DNA of 64,000 nucleotides from Pseudomonas sp. CCC3.1. Its GTDB lineage: Bacteria; Pseudomonadota; Gammaproteobacteria; Pseudomonadales; Pseudomonadaceae. A model generated the notes under the pieces. It made no database searches, was not told where the DNA came from, and saw only the letters and a program-made list of their open reading frames with translations. Made by a program: the position numbers and the translations under genes. The stretch is taken from the NCBI RefSeq assembly GCF_034347405.1, contig NZ_CP133778.1:3596001-3660000 (forward strand). The letters run 5' to 3'. This document shows, piece after piece, positions 8,827 through 16,217 of the stretch (its first letter is position 1; each line of letters begins with the position of its first letter).

Positions 8827-9174
8827 ATGATGCTTACCTTCCCCAAAGTTGCTTTGCTTATCGGCGCCCTGGCAGTCGCTGGCCAGGCATCCGCCCATGG
8901 TGGCGGTTGGGGTGCTGGCCCGGCGATATTAGGCGCTGTGGTCGGTGCTACGGTTGTTGGTTCGATAGTCGCCAGCCAACAGCGCCCGGTTTACGTCCAG
9001 CAGCCCGTTTATGTGCAGCCACAACCGGTTTATGTACAAGCACCGCCGGTGTACTACCAGCCGCAGCCGGTGTACGTACAAACACAAACCGTTTATGAAC
9101 CTGCCTATTACGGCCGGCCACACCCGGTGTATTACGGCCCACCACGCGGTTATTACGGCCCACCGCGCTGGTAA
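8827..9174 (+). CDS. Secreted PVYVQ-repeat protein
   Basis: This 115-residue protein has a Sec signal (LLIGALAVAGQASA, cleavage before HGGG), then a glycine-rich hydrophobic stretch (AILGAVVGATVVGSIVASQ). A low-complexity tail repeats PVYVQ/PVYYQ about six times and ends with YYGPPRGYYGPPRW. A comparable architecture occurs in Pseudomonas periplasmic or surface proteins of unknown role. The aromatic Pro/Tyr repeats suggest an extended, self-associating or cell-wall-associated polypeptide. A GAGG site lies upstream of tandem ATGs (8827, 8830). There is no sign of a partner gene. Confidence 0.75.
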   Translation: MMLTFPKVALLIGALAVAGQASAHGGGWGAGPAILGAVVGATVVGSIVASQQRPVYVQQPVYVQPQPVYVQAPPVYYQPQPVYVQTQTVYEPAYYGRPHPVYYGPPRGYYGPPRW

Positions 9175-9348
9175 TCCCCCCCTGGTGCACCGGCAGGCTT
9201 GTACAGCTGCCGGCAGGTCTGATTATTAAAGGTTGCGAATGTCACGGCCAATACACAGTATTGACTCAAACTACGGCATCACCCATGCGCGAACATTTGA
9301 TGCTCTTACCGTAACCATTTGCACTTTATAAAAATAAGGACGACCTGT

Positions 9349-9543
9349 ATGCCGACACAAAACCCGCACCACACTGCAGGACTGTGCACGTCGAGCAAGG
9401 TTTACAACACGCTGACCGAACTCAAGCAGCTCGAAGGTCACCGCACGGCAAAGCTCGTTTCACTCTTGACCCAACACCTCGTCAATCAGGGTTTGTTGAG
9501 CGACCAGGACGTCATGCACATGCTCGATCAAGTCGTCGATTAA
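9349..9543 (+). CDS. Small conserved-looking cytosolic protein
   Basis: A 64-residue ORF starts at ATG 9349 with AAGGA twelve bases upstream. The second half is helical (VYNTLTELKQLEGHRTAKL, then VSLLTQHLVNQGLLSDQDV) and acidic. There is no signal peptide or membrane segment. No family was recognised. The codon pattern and the reasonable ribosome site support coding, and the size fits a small regulatory or adaptor protein. Confidence 0.55.
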   Translation: MPTQNPHHTAGLCTSSKVYNTLTELKQLEGHRTAKLVSLLTQHLVNQGLLSDQDVMHMLDQVVD

Positions 9544-9652
9544 GCCATTGCACACATAACCTCATCAGCATCAATGGCGACTATCACGCGTAATGATTTT
9601 TTGCGCTGCAGCTCAGGCCGTAAGGTAGCCACATTATTTGCAGGAGGTTCCT

Positions 9653-9847
9653 ATGGCCAAGGTCCATATCATGTCGGTTATCGGCAGCGCAGTCCCCGCA
9701 CCGCTTCGCGCGGACGGCCTGTTGGCGTGCTGGTATGTGGTCAGCGACGGCGTCCCCGTCAGCGGCCCTTTTACTTCACGCGCCGCCGCCCAACTCAAAG
9801 CCACGCGCGAAACAGATAAAACAACGCCACACTTAACACGACACTGA
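9653..9847 (+). CDS. Small protein overlapping azlD
   Basis: ATG 9653 is preceded by an excellent CAGGAGGT site. The 64-residue product begins MAKVHIMSVIGSAVPAPLR and contains ACWYVVSDGVPVSGPFTSR, which resembles a small beta-sheet protein of the type often found as a hypothetical in Pseudomonas. Its 3' end overlaps the convergent azlD gene by 53 bp. The function is unknown. The strong ribosome site is the main support. Confidence 0.6.
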   Translation: MAKVHIMSVIGSAVPAPLRADGLLACWYVVSDGVPVSGPFTSRAAAQLKATRETDKTTPHLTRH

Positions 9848-10109
9848 GCAACACATTGCGGGTCCAGAGCATCAACCCTATCGCGCACAACCCCGCCAGC
9901 AGGTAGGGGTTGGCCAGGCTCAAATCGAGCGTGTGATCCTTGATAAAAATGATCGGCCCGCAAATCGCAGTCAGCATGCCCGGCACCGCAAACCCCAGAA
10001 ACTCCCTGACCCCGCGATTCAAGCGAATCGGCAAGCGCGGCTCCAGAAACAGGTAGCGGTTGAAAAACAGAATCAGCGTCATCCCGCCAATAATCAGCCA
10101 TATCATCAT
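9795..10109 (-). CDS. azlD: AzlD-type branched-chain amino acid exporter subunit
   Basis: This is a 104-residue, almost entirely hydrophobic protein (MMIWLIIGGMTLILFFNRY; GFAVPGMLTAICGPIIF) with about four helices. It is the small partner of AzlC in a two-subunit branched-chain amino acid efflux system of the inner membrane. Its ATG overlaps the azlC stop codon by 4 bases, indicating translational coupling. A second in-frame ATG lies at 10106. Confidence 0.85.
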   Translation of the reverse strand: MMIWLIIGGMTLILFFNRYLFLEPRLPIRLNRGVREFLGFAVPGMLTAICGPIIFIKDHTLDLSLANPYLLAGLCAIGLMLWTRNVLLSVVLSVALFYLFRAWL

Positions 10110-10801
10110 GCGAAATACGCTCCCACTCGCTTGCCAAGATACCCGGCCGCCATGCCCGCCAGCCCGGCCAGGACAATCGCCGACTCCCACTGCCAATAAC
10201 TGAACAGCACCACGCTCAACAACGAAACTGCAACACAGATGACCGTTGGCACGTCGCGCACAATCGGCGTGATCAGAGCAATAAACGTCGCAGCAATCGA
10301 AAACTCCAGCCCCAGTTGATCCAGCCCCGGAATACTCTTGCCGACAATCACGCCCAGGCAAGTGAACAGGTTCCAGCCCACATACATGCACAGGCCAACG
10401 CCCAGCGCGTACCAGCGGTTGAACGTCTGGCGATCGAATGGGCTCACCAGCGCAAAAAACTCATCGGTGAGCAAAAAGCCAAGCCCCATGCGCCACTTCG
10501 GCTCCATGGGCGATACCAGTGGTCGCAGATGCATCGCATAGAGCAAGTGTTGCGAGGTGAGCAGTAAGGTCGTCAGCAAAATGGACAGCGCACTGGCGCC
10601 ACCCTTGATCATCCCAATGGCCACTAACTGGGCCGCACCGGCGAACACAAACAGCGACAGGCCCTGACTTTGCATCGGGGTCAACTGAGCATCAATTGCT
10701 GTCGATCCGGCCAGCAGCCCCCAGGGCGCGCACGCCAACGTCAATGGCAGGCAAGCAATCGCGCCGCGCATGAAAGCGACGCGAGGAAGCGAAGTAGACA
10801 T
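10106..10801 (-). CDS. azlC: AzlC-type branched-chain amino acid exporter subunit
   Basis: This is a 231-residue membrane protein with the family pattern: GAIACLPLTLACAPWGLLAG near the N-terminus, then FVFAGAAQLVAIGMI, and LLTSQHLLYAMHLRPLV in the middle. AzlC with AzlD exports leucine, isoleucine, valine or analogues. The start was placed at ATG 10801; a TTG one codon earlier is in frame but not needed. The two-gene operon runs on the minus strand and is convergent with small plus-strand genes. Confidence 0.88.
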   Translation of the reverse strand: MSTSLPRVAFMRGAIACLPLTLACAPWGLLAGSTAIDAQLTPMQSQGLSLFVFAGAAQLVAIGMIKGGASALSILLTTLLLTSQHLLYAMHLRPLVSPMEPKWRMGLGFLLTDEFFALVSPFDRQTFNRWYALGVGLCMYVGWNLFTCLGVIVGKSIPGLDQLGLEFSIAATFIALITPIVRDVPTVICVAVSLLSVVLFSYWQWESAIVLAGLAGMAAGYLGKRVGAYFA

Positions 10802-11007
10802 CAAAAAACATCCCGGCAGTTAACAGTGACAAAGAGTCGCAACTTGAACGTGAAATGTCTTGAACGATCTTGCTCTTCGCCCGGTCGCAACCATTAGCCG
10901 CCCTTGTTGAGCGACTCGCCGGGTTTGACGCAGCACCGAACGTGGTCTTTAGTCAGCCCCACAATTCATTCGTTTAAGCCCATTCACAGCCAACACGAGG
11001 AACGACC

Positions 11008-11526
11008 ATGAAAGACCTGAAATCCGCCAAGGAAAGCAGAAAGGCCGATCTGCGGACACCTTCGGCGCTGAGCGAAGAAGCTTGCATCAACATTGCTGCA
11101 GAAGTGAATGCACTGCTGGCAGACACCTTTGCCATTTACATCAAAACCAAGAATTTCCACTGGCACATGTCCGGCCCGCACTTTCGTGATTTCCACCTGC
11201 TGCTGGACGAACAATCCGATCAGATTTTTGCCACCACCGACGCCATTGCCGAACGCGTGCGCAAGCTGGGGCGCACCACCATTCGCTCGATAGGCCACAT
11301 CAAGAAGCTACAGCGCCTGCTGGACAACGATGCTGACTTTGTGACCCCGGCAGACATGCTGGCCGAGCTGCGCGAAGACAACATCCAGCTGGCTGCCTAC
11401 ATGCGCACCACCCACGACATGTGCTCTGAACTGGGCGACGTAGCGACCGCCAGCCTGCTGGAAAACTGGATCGACGAGGCCGAACGCCGCGTCTGGTTCC
11501 TGTTTGAGTCCTCGCGCACCCAATAA
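11008..11526 (+). CDS. dps: Dps-family ferritin-like protein
   Basis: The protein has 172 residues, and ATG 11008 follows ACGAGGAACGACC. The ferroxidase signature is clear: KNFHWHMSGPHFRDFHLLLD at about residues 50-69 contributes the His pair and the Asp, and DEQSDQIFATTDAIAERVR supplies the acidic residues. Dps dodecamers oxidise and store iron with H2O2 and protect DNA. The short Lys/Arg-rich N-terminal tail (MKDLKSAKESRKADLR) fits DNA binding. The gene is monocistronic and followed by a terminator. No OxyR or Fur site could be assigned. Confidence 0.88.
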   Translation: MKDLKSAKESRKADLRTPSALSEEACINIAAEVNALLADTFAIYIKTKNFHWHMSGPHFRDFHLLLDEQSDQIFATTDAIAERVRKLGRTTIRSIGHIKKLQRLLDNDADFVTPADMLAELREDNIQLAAYMRTTHDMCSELGDVATASLLENWIDEAERRVWFLFESSRTQ

Positions 11527-11539
11527 ACCAAGCACTCTT

Positions 11540-11579
11540 TAGCCGCTACCGCAGGCTTCGATGGCGAGCGCAGCGGCTA
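11540..11579. repeat. REP-like palindrome
   Basis: TAGCCGCT (11540-11547) and AGCGGCTA (11572-11579) flank a CGCAGGCTTCGATGGCGAGC core. This is the same family as the GTAGCCGCTGCCGCAGGCTGCGAT element at 18515. Confidence 0.6.
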
Positions 11580-11656
11580 CCGAATGATGAATTTTGTTTC
11601 ACCCTCATTACAGACGGCGACTTGTATATTGGCCCCGCTCATTCAATGAACCCTTT

Positions 11657-11685
11657 GCCCGCACTCTCCCCCGCGGGCTTTTTTT
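11657..11685 (+). terminator. Rho-independent terminator after dps
   Basis: GCCCGC (11657-11662) pairs with GCGGGC (11673-11678) and is followed by seven T. It ends dps transcription before the convergent methyltransferase gene. Confidence 0.85.
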
Positions 11686-11691
11686 CGTCCA

Positions 11692-12633
11692 TCAAACGCC
11701 TTGCTTGAACACCAGGGCTTTCAAACCGCACTCAGCATCAGCGTCCGGAAACTCCGGCGGGTTATCCAGTCGCTGCTCAAAACGCAGGCTCGGAGCATCC
11801 TGGGTCATGCCATCAATCAGAAAATCCGAACCCTGCGCCGGGTCATTCATGCAGGCCAGTACCGTGCCGTTCTCACTGAGCAGCTCTGGCAAGCGGCGCA
11901 CCACACGCTGGTAGTCCTTGGTCAGCAAAAAGCTGCCCTTCTGGAAGGAAGGCGGATCGATGATGACCATGTCGTAAGGCCCCATGCTCTTGACCTTGCC
12001 CCACGACTTGAACAACTCATGCCCGAGAAAACTCACCTTACTCATGTCATGCCCGTTCAGCCGGTGGTTATCGCGGCCGCGGCTCAACGCCGCCCGTGAC
12101 ATGTCGAGGTTGACCACGTGCTGCGCACCGCCCTCAATGGCGGCGACCGAAAAACCGCAGGTGTAGGCAAACAGATTCAATACCCGCTTGCCCTCGGCAT
12201 GGCCCCGCACCCAGTCGCGGCCGTAGCGCATGTCGAGGAACAGGCCGTTGTTCTGCTTGCGGCCCAAGTCCACCCGATAGCGCAACCCACCCTCGGTGAG
12301 GGTCCACTCATCGATCACCTCACCGACCAGCCACTCGGTATCACTTTGCAACGTATAGCGATGTTGCAGCGCCAGGGTGTGAGCTCCACTGGCTTGCCAC
12401 ACGGGCGACTGCGCGAGATTGAGCAGCAACTGCTTCAGCGCATCAAGCTGCGCGGGCTCAGGCTCTTTGAATAACGAAACCAGGACCACGCCCTGCAGCC
12501 AGTCCACCGTTAACTGCTCAAGACCGGGCCAGCAGCGGCCGCGCCCATGGAAAATACGCCGGGTTTCACTGGGCGCAGTCTCCAGGGCCGTTAATAAGTG
12601 CAGATGCAGGGTCGTTAAGGCTTCAGGGGTCAT
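11692..12633 (-). CDS. Class I SAM-dependent rRNA methyltransferase (RlmI-like)
   Basis: The protein has 313 residues. The SAM-binding motif I is VLNLFAYTCGFSVAAIEGG (about residues 150-168), followed by an acidic ribose-binding residue in VVNLDMS, and motif IV is IIDPPSF (about 225-231). FLDMRYGRDWVR precedes the fold as in RlmI/RlmK-type 23S rRNA methyltransferases. It lacks the N-terminal PUA domain of RlmI, so the exact rRNA target is not predictable. It faces dps and its terminator. Confidence 0.8.
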   Translation of the reverse strand: MTPEALTTLHLHLLTALETAPSETRRIFHGRGRCWPGLEQLTVDWLQGVVLVSLFKEPEPAQLDALKQLLLNLAQSPVWQASGAHTLALQHRYTLQSDTEWLVGEVIDEWTLTEGGLRYRVDLGRKQNNGLFLDMRYGRDWVRGHAEGKRVLNLFAYTCGFSVAAIEGGAQHVVNLDMSRAALSRGRDNHRLNGHDMSKVSFLGHELFKSWGKVKSMGPYDMVIIDPPSFQKGSFLLTKDYQRVVRRLPELLSENGTVLACMNDPAQGSDFLIDGMTQDAPSLRFEQRLDNPPEFPDADAECGLKALVFKQGV

Positions 12634-12761
12634 CGGGCTGGCCGGTCAATTTCAAGGGCCGGCATTTTACACAATTGCCGGGGCGCACCTAACCAACACG
12701 TAACAGCGGCCTGACTGATACAGAGCAATCCACTTACGAAGCGCACTTGCAACGCCACGAA

Positions 12762-12795
12762 ATTATCGTTTTACAATCATTTATTATCGAATTAC
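12762..12795 (+). promoter_or_regulatory. 21-bp-spaced direct repeat, possible XRE operator
   Basis: ATTATCGTTTTAC (12762-12774) and ATTATCGAATTAC (12783-12795) repeat with an exact 21-bp period, two helical turns. They lie in the only AT-rich stretch upstream of the DUF2975/XRE pair. The pair's regulator may bind here; this is inferred from position and spacing. Confidence 0.4.
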
Positions 12796-12882
12796 GATGC
12801 GATCACTGCGTGGATCTACCCGGAAGAACTGCGCAGTGTCCGGACACTTAAATCGATGACTACAACTCAAAAGGATTGTTCG

Positions 12883-13434
12883 ATGAAAACAGATCTCTTG
12901 GCCAATCGCAGCCGGGTCCTGGCAACAGCCACATTGGTATTGGTCGTCAGCATGCTGCTGACCAATATCGCCTACTGGATTTTCCCTGCCGCCATCGGCA
13001 TGTACGTGGGCAGCTTTAGCTTGAGCGCTCTGACCGAAACATTGCAGGCAGACATCCTTCTCATGCCTTGGTGGCAGGCGGCGGGCGGAATCGTTCTGTC
13101 CAGCATCCCCTTGCTGATACTGGCTAGAGGCTTGCTGGCATTGCGCAGCTTGTTCCTGGCCTACAGCAAAGGAGAATACTTCTCTGCCGAGTCTGCCGAA
13201 CTGCTGGGCAAAGTCGGCAAAAGCGTGACGTTATGGGTACTGGCCAGCCTGTTGCTGACACCGGTCATGAGTGTCTGGCTCACGTTTACCCGCCCTGTTG
13301 GCGAACGCTTGTTTACGCTGAGCTTTGATCCGTCACATATTGTTGCCTTATTTCTCTCCGCCTCTCTTATGATCATCGCCCGCAGCTTGTACAACGCCTG
13401 CTCGTTGGCACGAGAGAATCAGCAGTTTGTTTAA
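12883..13434 (+). CDS. DUF2975 membrane protein
   Basis: The protein has 183 residues from ATG 12883, which follows AAAAGGATT at correct spacing; an in-frame ATG at 12856 lacks a ribosome site. Four hydrophobic segments are visible: ATATLVLVVSMLLTNIAYWIF, GIVLSSIPLLILARGLLAL, LWVLASLLLTPVMSVWLTF, and VALFLSASLMIIARSLY. The segment YSKGEYFSAESAELLGKVGKS is characteristic of DUF2975 proteins, which are regularly followed by a small YozG-type XRE regulator, as here. The function is unknown. The pair may be a membrane sensor with its regulator. Confidence 0.8.
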   Translation: MKTDLLANRSRVLATATLVLVVSMLLTNIAYWIFPAAIGMYVGSFSLSALTETLQADILLMPWWQAAGGIVLSSIPLLILARGLLALRSLFLAYSKGEYFSAESAELLGKVGKSVTLWVLASLLLTPVMSVWLTFTRPVGERLFTLSFDPSHIVALFLSASLMIIARSLYNACSLARENQQFV

Positions 13435-13443
13435 GAGGGCAAG

Positions 13444-13653
13444 ATGCCGATAGATATAAAGCTGGACGTCATGCTGGCCACACGCAAGGTCAAGTCCAAA
13501 GACCTCGCGCAAATGATCGGGATTACTGAGCAAAACCTTTCACTGCTCAAGCAAGGAAAGGTCAAAGGTATAAGGCTCGCGACTCTGGAAGCCATTTGCA
13601 TCGCACTGGATTGCCAGCCAGGGGACTTGCTGCACTATCGACCAGAGTCATAA
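13444..13653 (+). CDS. Small XRE-family regulator (YozG-like)
   Basis: This 69-residue protein is a single Cro/C1-type helix-turn-helix. MLATRKVKSKDLAQMIGIT leads into QNLSLLKQGKVKGIRLATL (recognition region), then ICIALDCQPGDLLHY. It starts 10 bases after the DUF2975 stop with GAGGGCAAG as ribosome site, so the two are one operon. Small regulators of this type commonly repress or activate their own operon. The direct repeat at 12762-12795 is a candidate site. Confidence 0.85.
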   Translation: MPIDIKLDVMLATRKVKSKDLAQMIGITEQNLSLLKQGKVKGIRLATLEAICIALDCQPGDLLHYRPES

Positions 13654-14004
13654 AACCGCTCTTGCCACCCCCACTCAACTGCCATTGCGCCCGTGAGATA
13701 GACACCTCACGGGCGCTTTGCGCTGCACAGTGCATTCAGCCCCCAACCCTCAAGTCTGTTCAGCCAGCGAACAGCATTGCGCTGCTAGGCTCGTGCGATG
13801 CACGCTTCATTGGCAGAGGAACCCGCAGAGCCCACGTCTGCAAGGTTAAAAACCGCTCATCACCTATAGCGCGAAATATCTCTGCTAAACCCCTGCTAAA
13901 TCAGGCATTTTTGACGTTATTAATCCATACTCAAAAAATGTAACGTTATATGTATACGAACGGCTACAGCCCAGAATTCCCTAACCACCATTGAGTCAAT
14001 CTGC
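13654..14004. other. Intergenic stretch without a gene
   Basis: These 351 bases contain the terminator hairpin at 13687-13716. They become AT-rich towards pbpG (ATGTAACGTTATATGTATACG, near 13938-13958), where its promoter probably lies. I see no convincing small ORF or RNA gene. Confidence 0.5.
13687..13716 (+). terminator. Terminator of the DUF2975/XRE operon
   Basis: GCGCCCGTGAG (13687-13697) and CTCACGGGCGC (13706-13716) form a perfect 11-bp stem with an 8-base loop. Only a short T run follows, so termination may be partial. Confidence 0.65.
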
Positions 14005-14943
14005 GTGAAAATTCATCTTTCGATTTTGAGCCTATTTTTAGTTCTCACAGGCACAGCCGCTCCCTCAATCGCCGCAGCGACTGAAAGCACTTCGTCCCCA
14101 CGGGACAGCTCCAAATTGCACATTGCCTCGGGCAGTGCCCTGTTGATCGACCTGCAAACCAATAAAGTCATTTACGCCAGCAACCCGGACGTGATCGTAC
14201 CTATCGCCTCGGTTTCCAAGCTGATGACCGCGATGGTGGTGCTGGACGCCAAGCAATCGATGGACGAGTACATCTCGGTCAATATCAGCGACACCCCGGA
14301 AATGAAAGGCGTGTTTTCACGCGTGAAACTGGGCAGTGAACTGTCGCGCCACGAAATGATGCTGATCACCCTCATGTCATCGGAAAACCGCGCAGCGGCC
14401 AGCCTGGCGCACCACTACCCGGGCGGCTATGTAAAGTTTATTGCGGCGATGAATGCCAAGGCCAAGAGCTTGGGCATGATGAATACGCATTATGTTGAGC
14501 CGACCGGCCTGTCGCCTCGCAACGTCTCTACCGCACGCGACTTGAGCAAGCTGCTGGCCGCCGCACGCCACTACCCCATGCTCAGCCAGTTGAGCACCAC
14601 CAAAGAAAAATCCGTTACATTCCGCAAACCCAACTACACACTGGGCTTCCATAACACCGACCACTTGATCAACAAAGATAAATGGGACATCAAGATCACC
14701 AAAACCGGCTTCACCAATCAGGCCGGCCACTGCCTGGTACTGGTGACCGAAATGGGCAATCGCCCTGTATCGCTGGTCATTCTTGATGCGTTCGGCAAGT
14801 ACACCCACTTTGCCGATGCAGGACGGATTCGCAACTGGGTTGAAACCGGCAAGACCGGTAGCGTGCCTGACGTAGCCCTGCGCTATAAAGCGGACAAAAA
14901 CCTGCAACACCGCCAGGGCAATGTGGCTCAGGCCGCAAAGTAA
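14005..14943 (+). CDS. pbpG: D-alanyl-D-alanine endopeptidase (PBP7)
   Basis: It starts with GTG at 14005 and has 312 residues. A Sec signal (MKIHLSILSLFLVLTGTAA, then PSIAA) sends it to the periplasm. The three penicillin-binding motifs of the S11 family are present: SxxK as SVSKLMTA (about residue 69), SxN as SSEN (about 130), and KTG as KTGFTNQAGH (about 233). Length and layout match PbpG/PBP7, which cleaves D-Ala-meso-DAP cross-links in peptidoglycan. A strong hairpin follows the stop codon. Confidence 0.92.
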   Translation: MKIHLSILSLFLVLTGTAAPSIAAATESTSSPRDSSKLHIASGSALLIDLQTNKVIYASNPDVIVPIASVSKLMTAMVVLDAKQSMDEYISVNISDTPEMKGVFSRVKLGSELSRHEMMLITLMSSENRAAASLAHHYPGGYVKFIAAMNAKAKSLGMMNTHYVEPTGLSPRNVSTARDLSKLLAAARHYPMLSQLSTTKEKSVTFRKPNYTLGFHNTDHLINKDKWDIKITKTGFTNQAGHCLVLVTEMGNRPVSLVILDAFGKYTHFADAGRIRNWVETGKTGSVPDVALRYKADKNLQHRQGNVAQAAK

Positions 14944-14953
14944 TCCTCGTGGA

Positions 14954-14977
14954 CCAGGCCCGGCATCCCGGGCCTGG
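14954..14977 (+). terminator. Hairpin after pbpG
   Basis: CCAGGCCCGG and CCGGGCCTGG form a perfect 10-bp GC-rich stem with a 4-base loop, just 10 bases past the pbpG stop. It is likely a terminator, although the T-tract is poor. Confidence 0.7.
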
Positions 14978-15170
14978 CTTAGCGTATCTCAGGTGTTTGT
15001 TCAGGCCTGCGCATGGCCCGGTCAGCAGCGCGACGCTGGCCTGCAATCGGGAAGTGCTGTATTGGCTGCTATTGGGCCCTGAGCGCAGCAACACTGCACA
15101 ATAACAGGCGAAAAAAAGCAGGCACTTGCCCCGGGGAGAGAGTCGGAAGCAAATGCCTGCGTGCTGCTCG

Positions 15171-15299
15171 TTAACGCTTGGGTGCAGGCCTAGGCGTTTT
15201 TTTGATGGTTTCGACGGTGGTTTCTTTCGGACGACGTTTGGCCTCATCCAACGGAATAAACAGACCTGTTTCTGAATCACGTGCGCGCTTGTTCTTCAT
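15171..15299 (-). CDS. Small basic protein of 42 residues
   Basis: The product begins MKNKRARDSETGLFIPLDE and ends AKRRPKETTVETIKKTPRP-APKR. ATG 15299 has CTGGAAC upstream. It is highly basic, has no membrane segment, and has a Pro/Lys tail. Very similar short proteins (MKNKxARDSxTGxFVPLxEAxxRP) recur in Pseudomonas as I recall, sometimes mislabelled as multidrug transporter. The function is unknown; nucleic-acid or ribosome binding is a guess from charge. Confidence 0.7.
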   Translation of the reverse strand: MKNKRARDSETGLFIPLDEAKRRPKETTVETIKKTPRPAPKR

Positions 15300-15420
15300 C
15301 TTAAGTTCCAGTGAGAGACCCTCCAATGAGGTCGGTCCCAGCAGACTAGTCGACGTCAGGCACCTTTTCGGGCCTCAGAAACACGTGCTTGCAGATCAGT
15401 TGAAGCCCTCTCTCCCGCTA

Positions 15421-15561
15421 GGCTCTGTACGAAATGTTTTCGAGCGAAGGTTAGGCAAGGCAAAAACAGGCGAGGAAGCGGAGTTTACTAGTTGTAAATG
15501 AGCATTCCGAGCCTGTTTTCAACGCGGCATAACCGAGCGCAGATACATTTCGTACAGAGCC
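15421..15561. mobile_element. 141-bp MITE-like element
   Basis: Perfect 16-bp terminal inverted repeats, GGCTCTGTACGAAATG (15421-15436) and CATTTCGTACAGAGCC (15546-15561), bound a 109-bp interior with no ORF. CTA precedes the left end and CTA (sharing the terminal C) occurs at the right end, compatible with a short CTA/TA target duplication. The layout is that of a non-autonomous transposon remnant, possibly mobilised by an IS5-group transposase. Family assignment is tentative. Confidence 0.75.
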
Positions 15562-15564
15562 TAA

Positions 15565-15595
15565 CAAGAACCCCGCCTAAAAGACGGGGTTCTTG
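15565..15595 (-). terminator. Terminator of the ibpA-like gene
   Basis: CAAGAACCCCG (15565-15575) and CGGGGTTCTTG (15585-15595) form a perfect 11-bp stem around a 9-base loop, 17 bases beyond the stop codon of the minus-strand heat-shock gene. Confidence 0.75.
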
Positions 15596-15612
15596 ACTAG
15601 CACAGGCTCAGA

Positions 15613-16095
15613 TCAGTTTTGCAGAGCAGGCTGTTGATCCCCATTGATCGGGATACGTTTGGCTTTTGCTTCTTCTGGCACCACCCGCTGCAGGTCGATG
15701 CTCAGCAAGCCATTGCTCAAGTTCGCGCCTTTGATCTCGATATGATCGTCGAGACGGAAGGACAGCTTAAATGCCCGTTGCGCGATCCCCTGATGCAAAT
15801 AGGTCACGCCTGATGCACTTCTCTCAGTGCTGCTCTCGGTGTTGTCACCGAAGGTTTCACGCTTGCTGCCACTGACGCTCAACACACCTTTTTCTACTTG
15901 CAGGTCCAGATCTTCCTGAGTGAAACCTGCCGTCGCGATCACGATGCGATAACTGTCTTCACCGTGCTTTTCGACGTTGTAAGGTGGATAGCTGCTGCCT
16001 GGCTCATTGCGCAGCGCGGTTTCAAACAAATCACTAAAACGGTCAAAGCCGACAGAATTACGGAACAGTGGCGCCATGGAAAATGCGTTGCTCAT
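15613..16095 (-). CDS. ibpA: Small heat-shock protein, IbpA type
   Basis: The protein has 160 residues. The start MSNAFSMAPLFRNSVGFDR and the following DLFETAL segment are typical of IbpA. The alpha-crystallin domain spans about residues 35-130 (NVEKHGEDSYRIVIATAGF; EKGVLSVSG), with LHQGIAQRAFKLSFRL closing the core sheet and a short tail after it. It is an ATP-independent holdase that keeps unfolded proteins for DnaK and ClpB. Upstream are a textbook sigma-32 promoter and a 5' leader resembling a ROSE thermometer, so both transcription and translation should rise with heat. Confidence 0.92.
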   Translation of the reverse strand: MSNAFSMAPLFRNSVGFDRFSDLFETALRNEPGSSYPPYNVEKHGEDSYRIVIATAGFTQEDLDLQVEKGVLSVSGSKRETFGDNTESSTERSASGVTYLHQGIAQRAFKLSFRLDDHIEIKGANLSNGLLSIDLQRVVPEEAKAKRIPINGDQQPALQN

Positions 16096-16155
16096 AATTT
16101 AGCCTCCTGATTTCAGCGAGATTTTGTCTCCGCGACCCGGTTTCGGCATCGCTTA
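16096..16155 (-). promoter_or_regulatory. ROSE-like RNA thermometer in the ibpA leader
   Basis: Read on the minus strand, CTCGCT (16120-16115) can pair with the Shine-Dalgarno AGGAG (16109-16104 region) across a GAAATC loop, leaving one G bulged. This is the diagnostic ROSE arrangement of a U-(U/C)-G-C-U strand masking AGGA. A second stem is possible further upstream. Heat would melt it and free the ribosome site. Confidence 0.6.
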
Positions 16156-16160
16156 ACCCC

Positions 16161-16192
16161 TAAATAGGGACCGGCATAACCATTTCAAGGGG
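16161..16192 (-). promoter_or_regulatory. Sigma-32 heat-shock promoter
   Basis: On the minus strand, CCCTTGAAA (-35, near 16190-16183) is followed after 13 bases by CCCTATTT (-10, 16169-16162). It closely matches the RpoH consensus CTTGAAA-N13-CCCCATNT and drives ibpA. Confidence 0.8.
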
Positions 16193-16217
16193 GTTTTTTG
16201 AATTTTTTTCAGACGCT

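Noticed and set aside
15178..15501. Plus-strand 107-codon frame running into the MITE
   Set aside because: It overlaps the better supported 42-residue minus-strand gene, crosses the element boundary and shows no motif.
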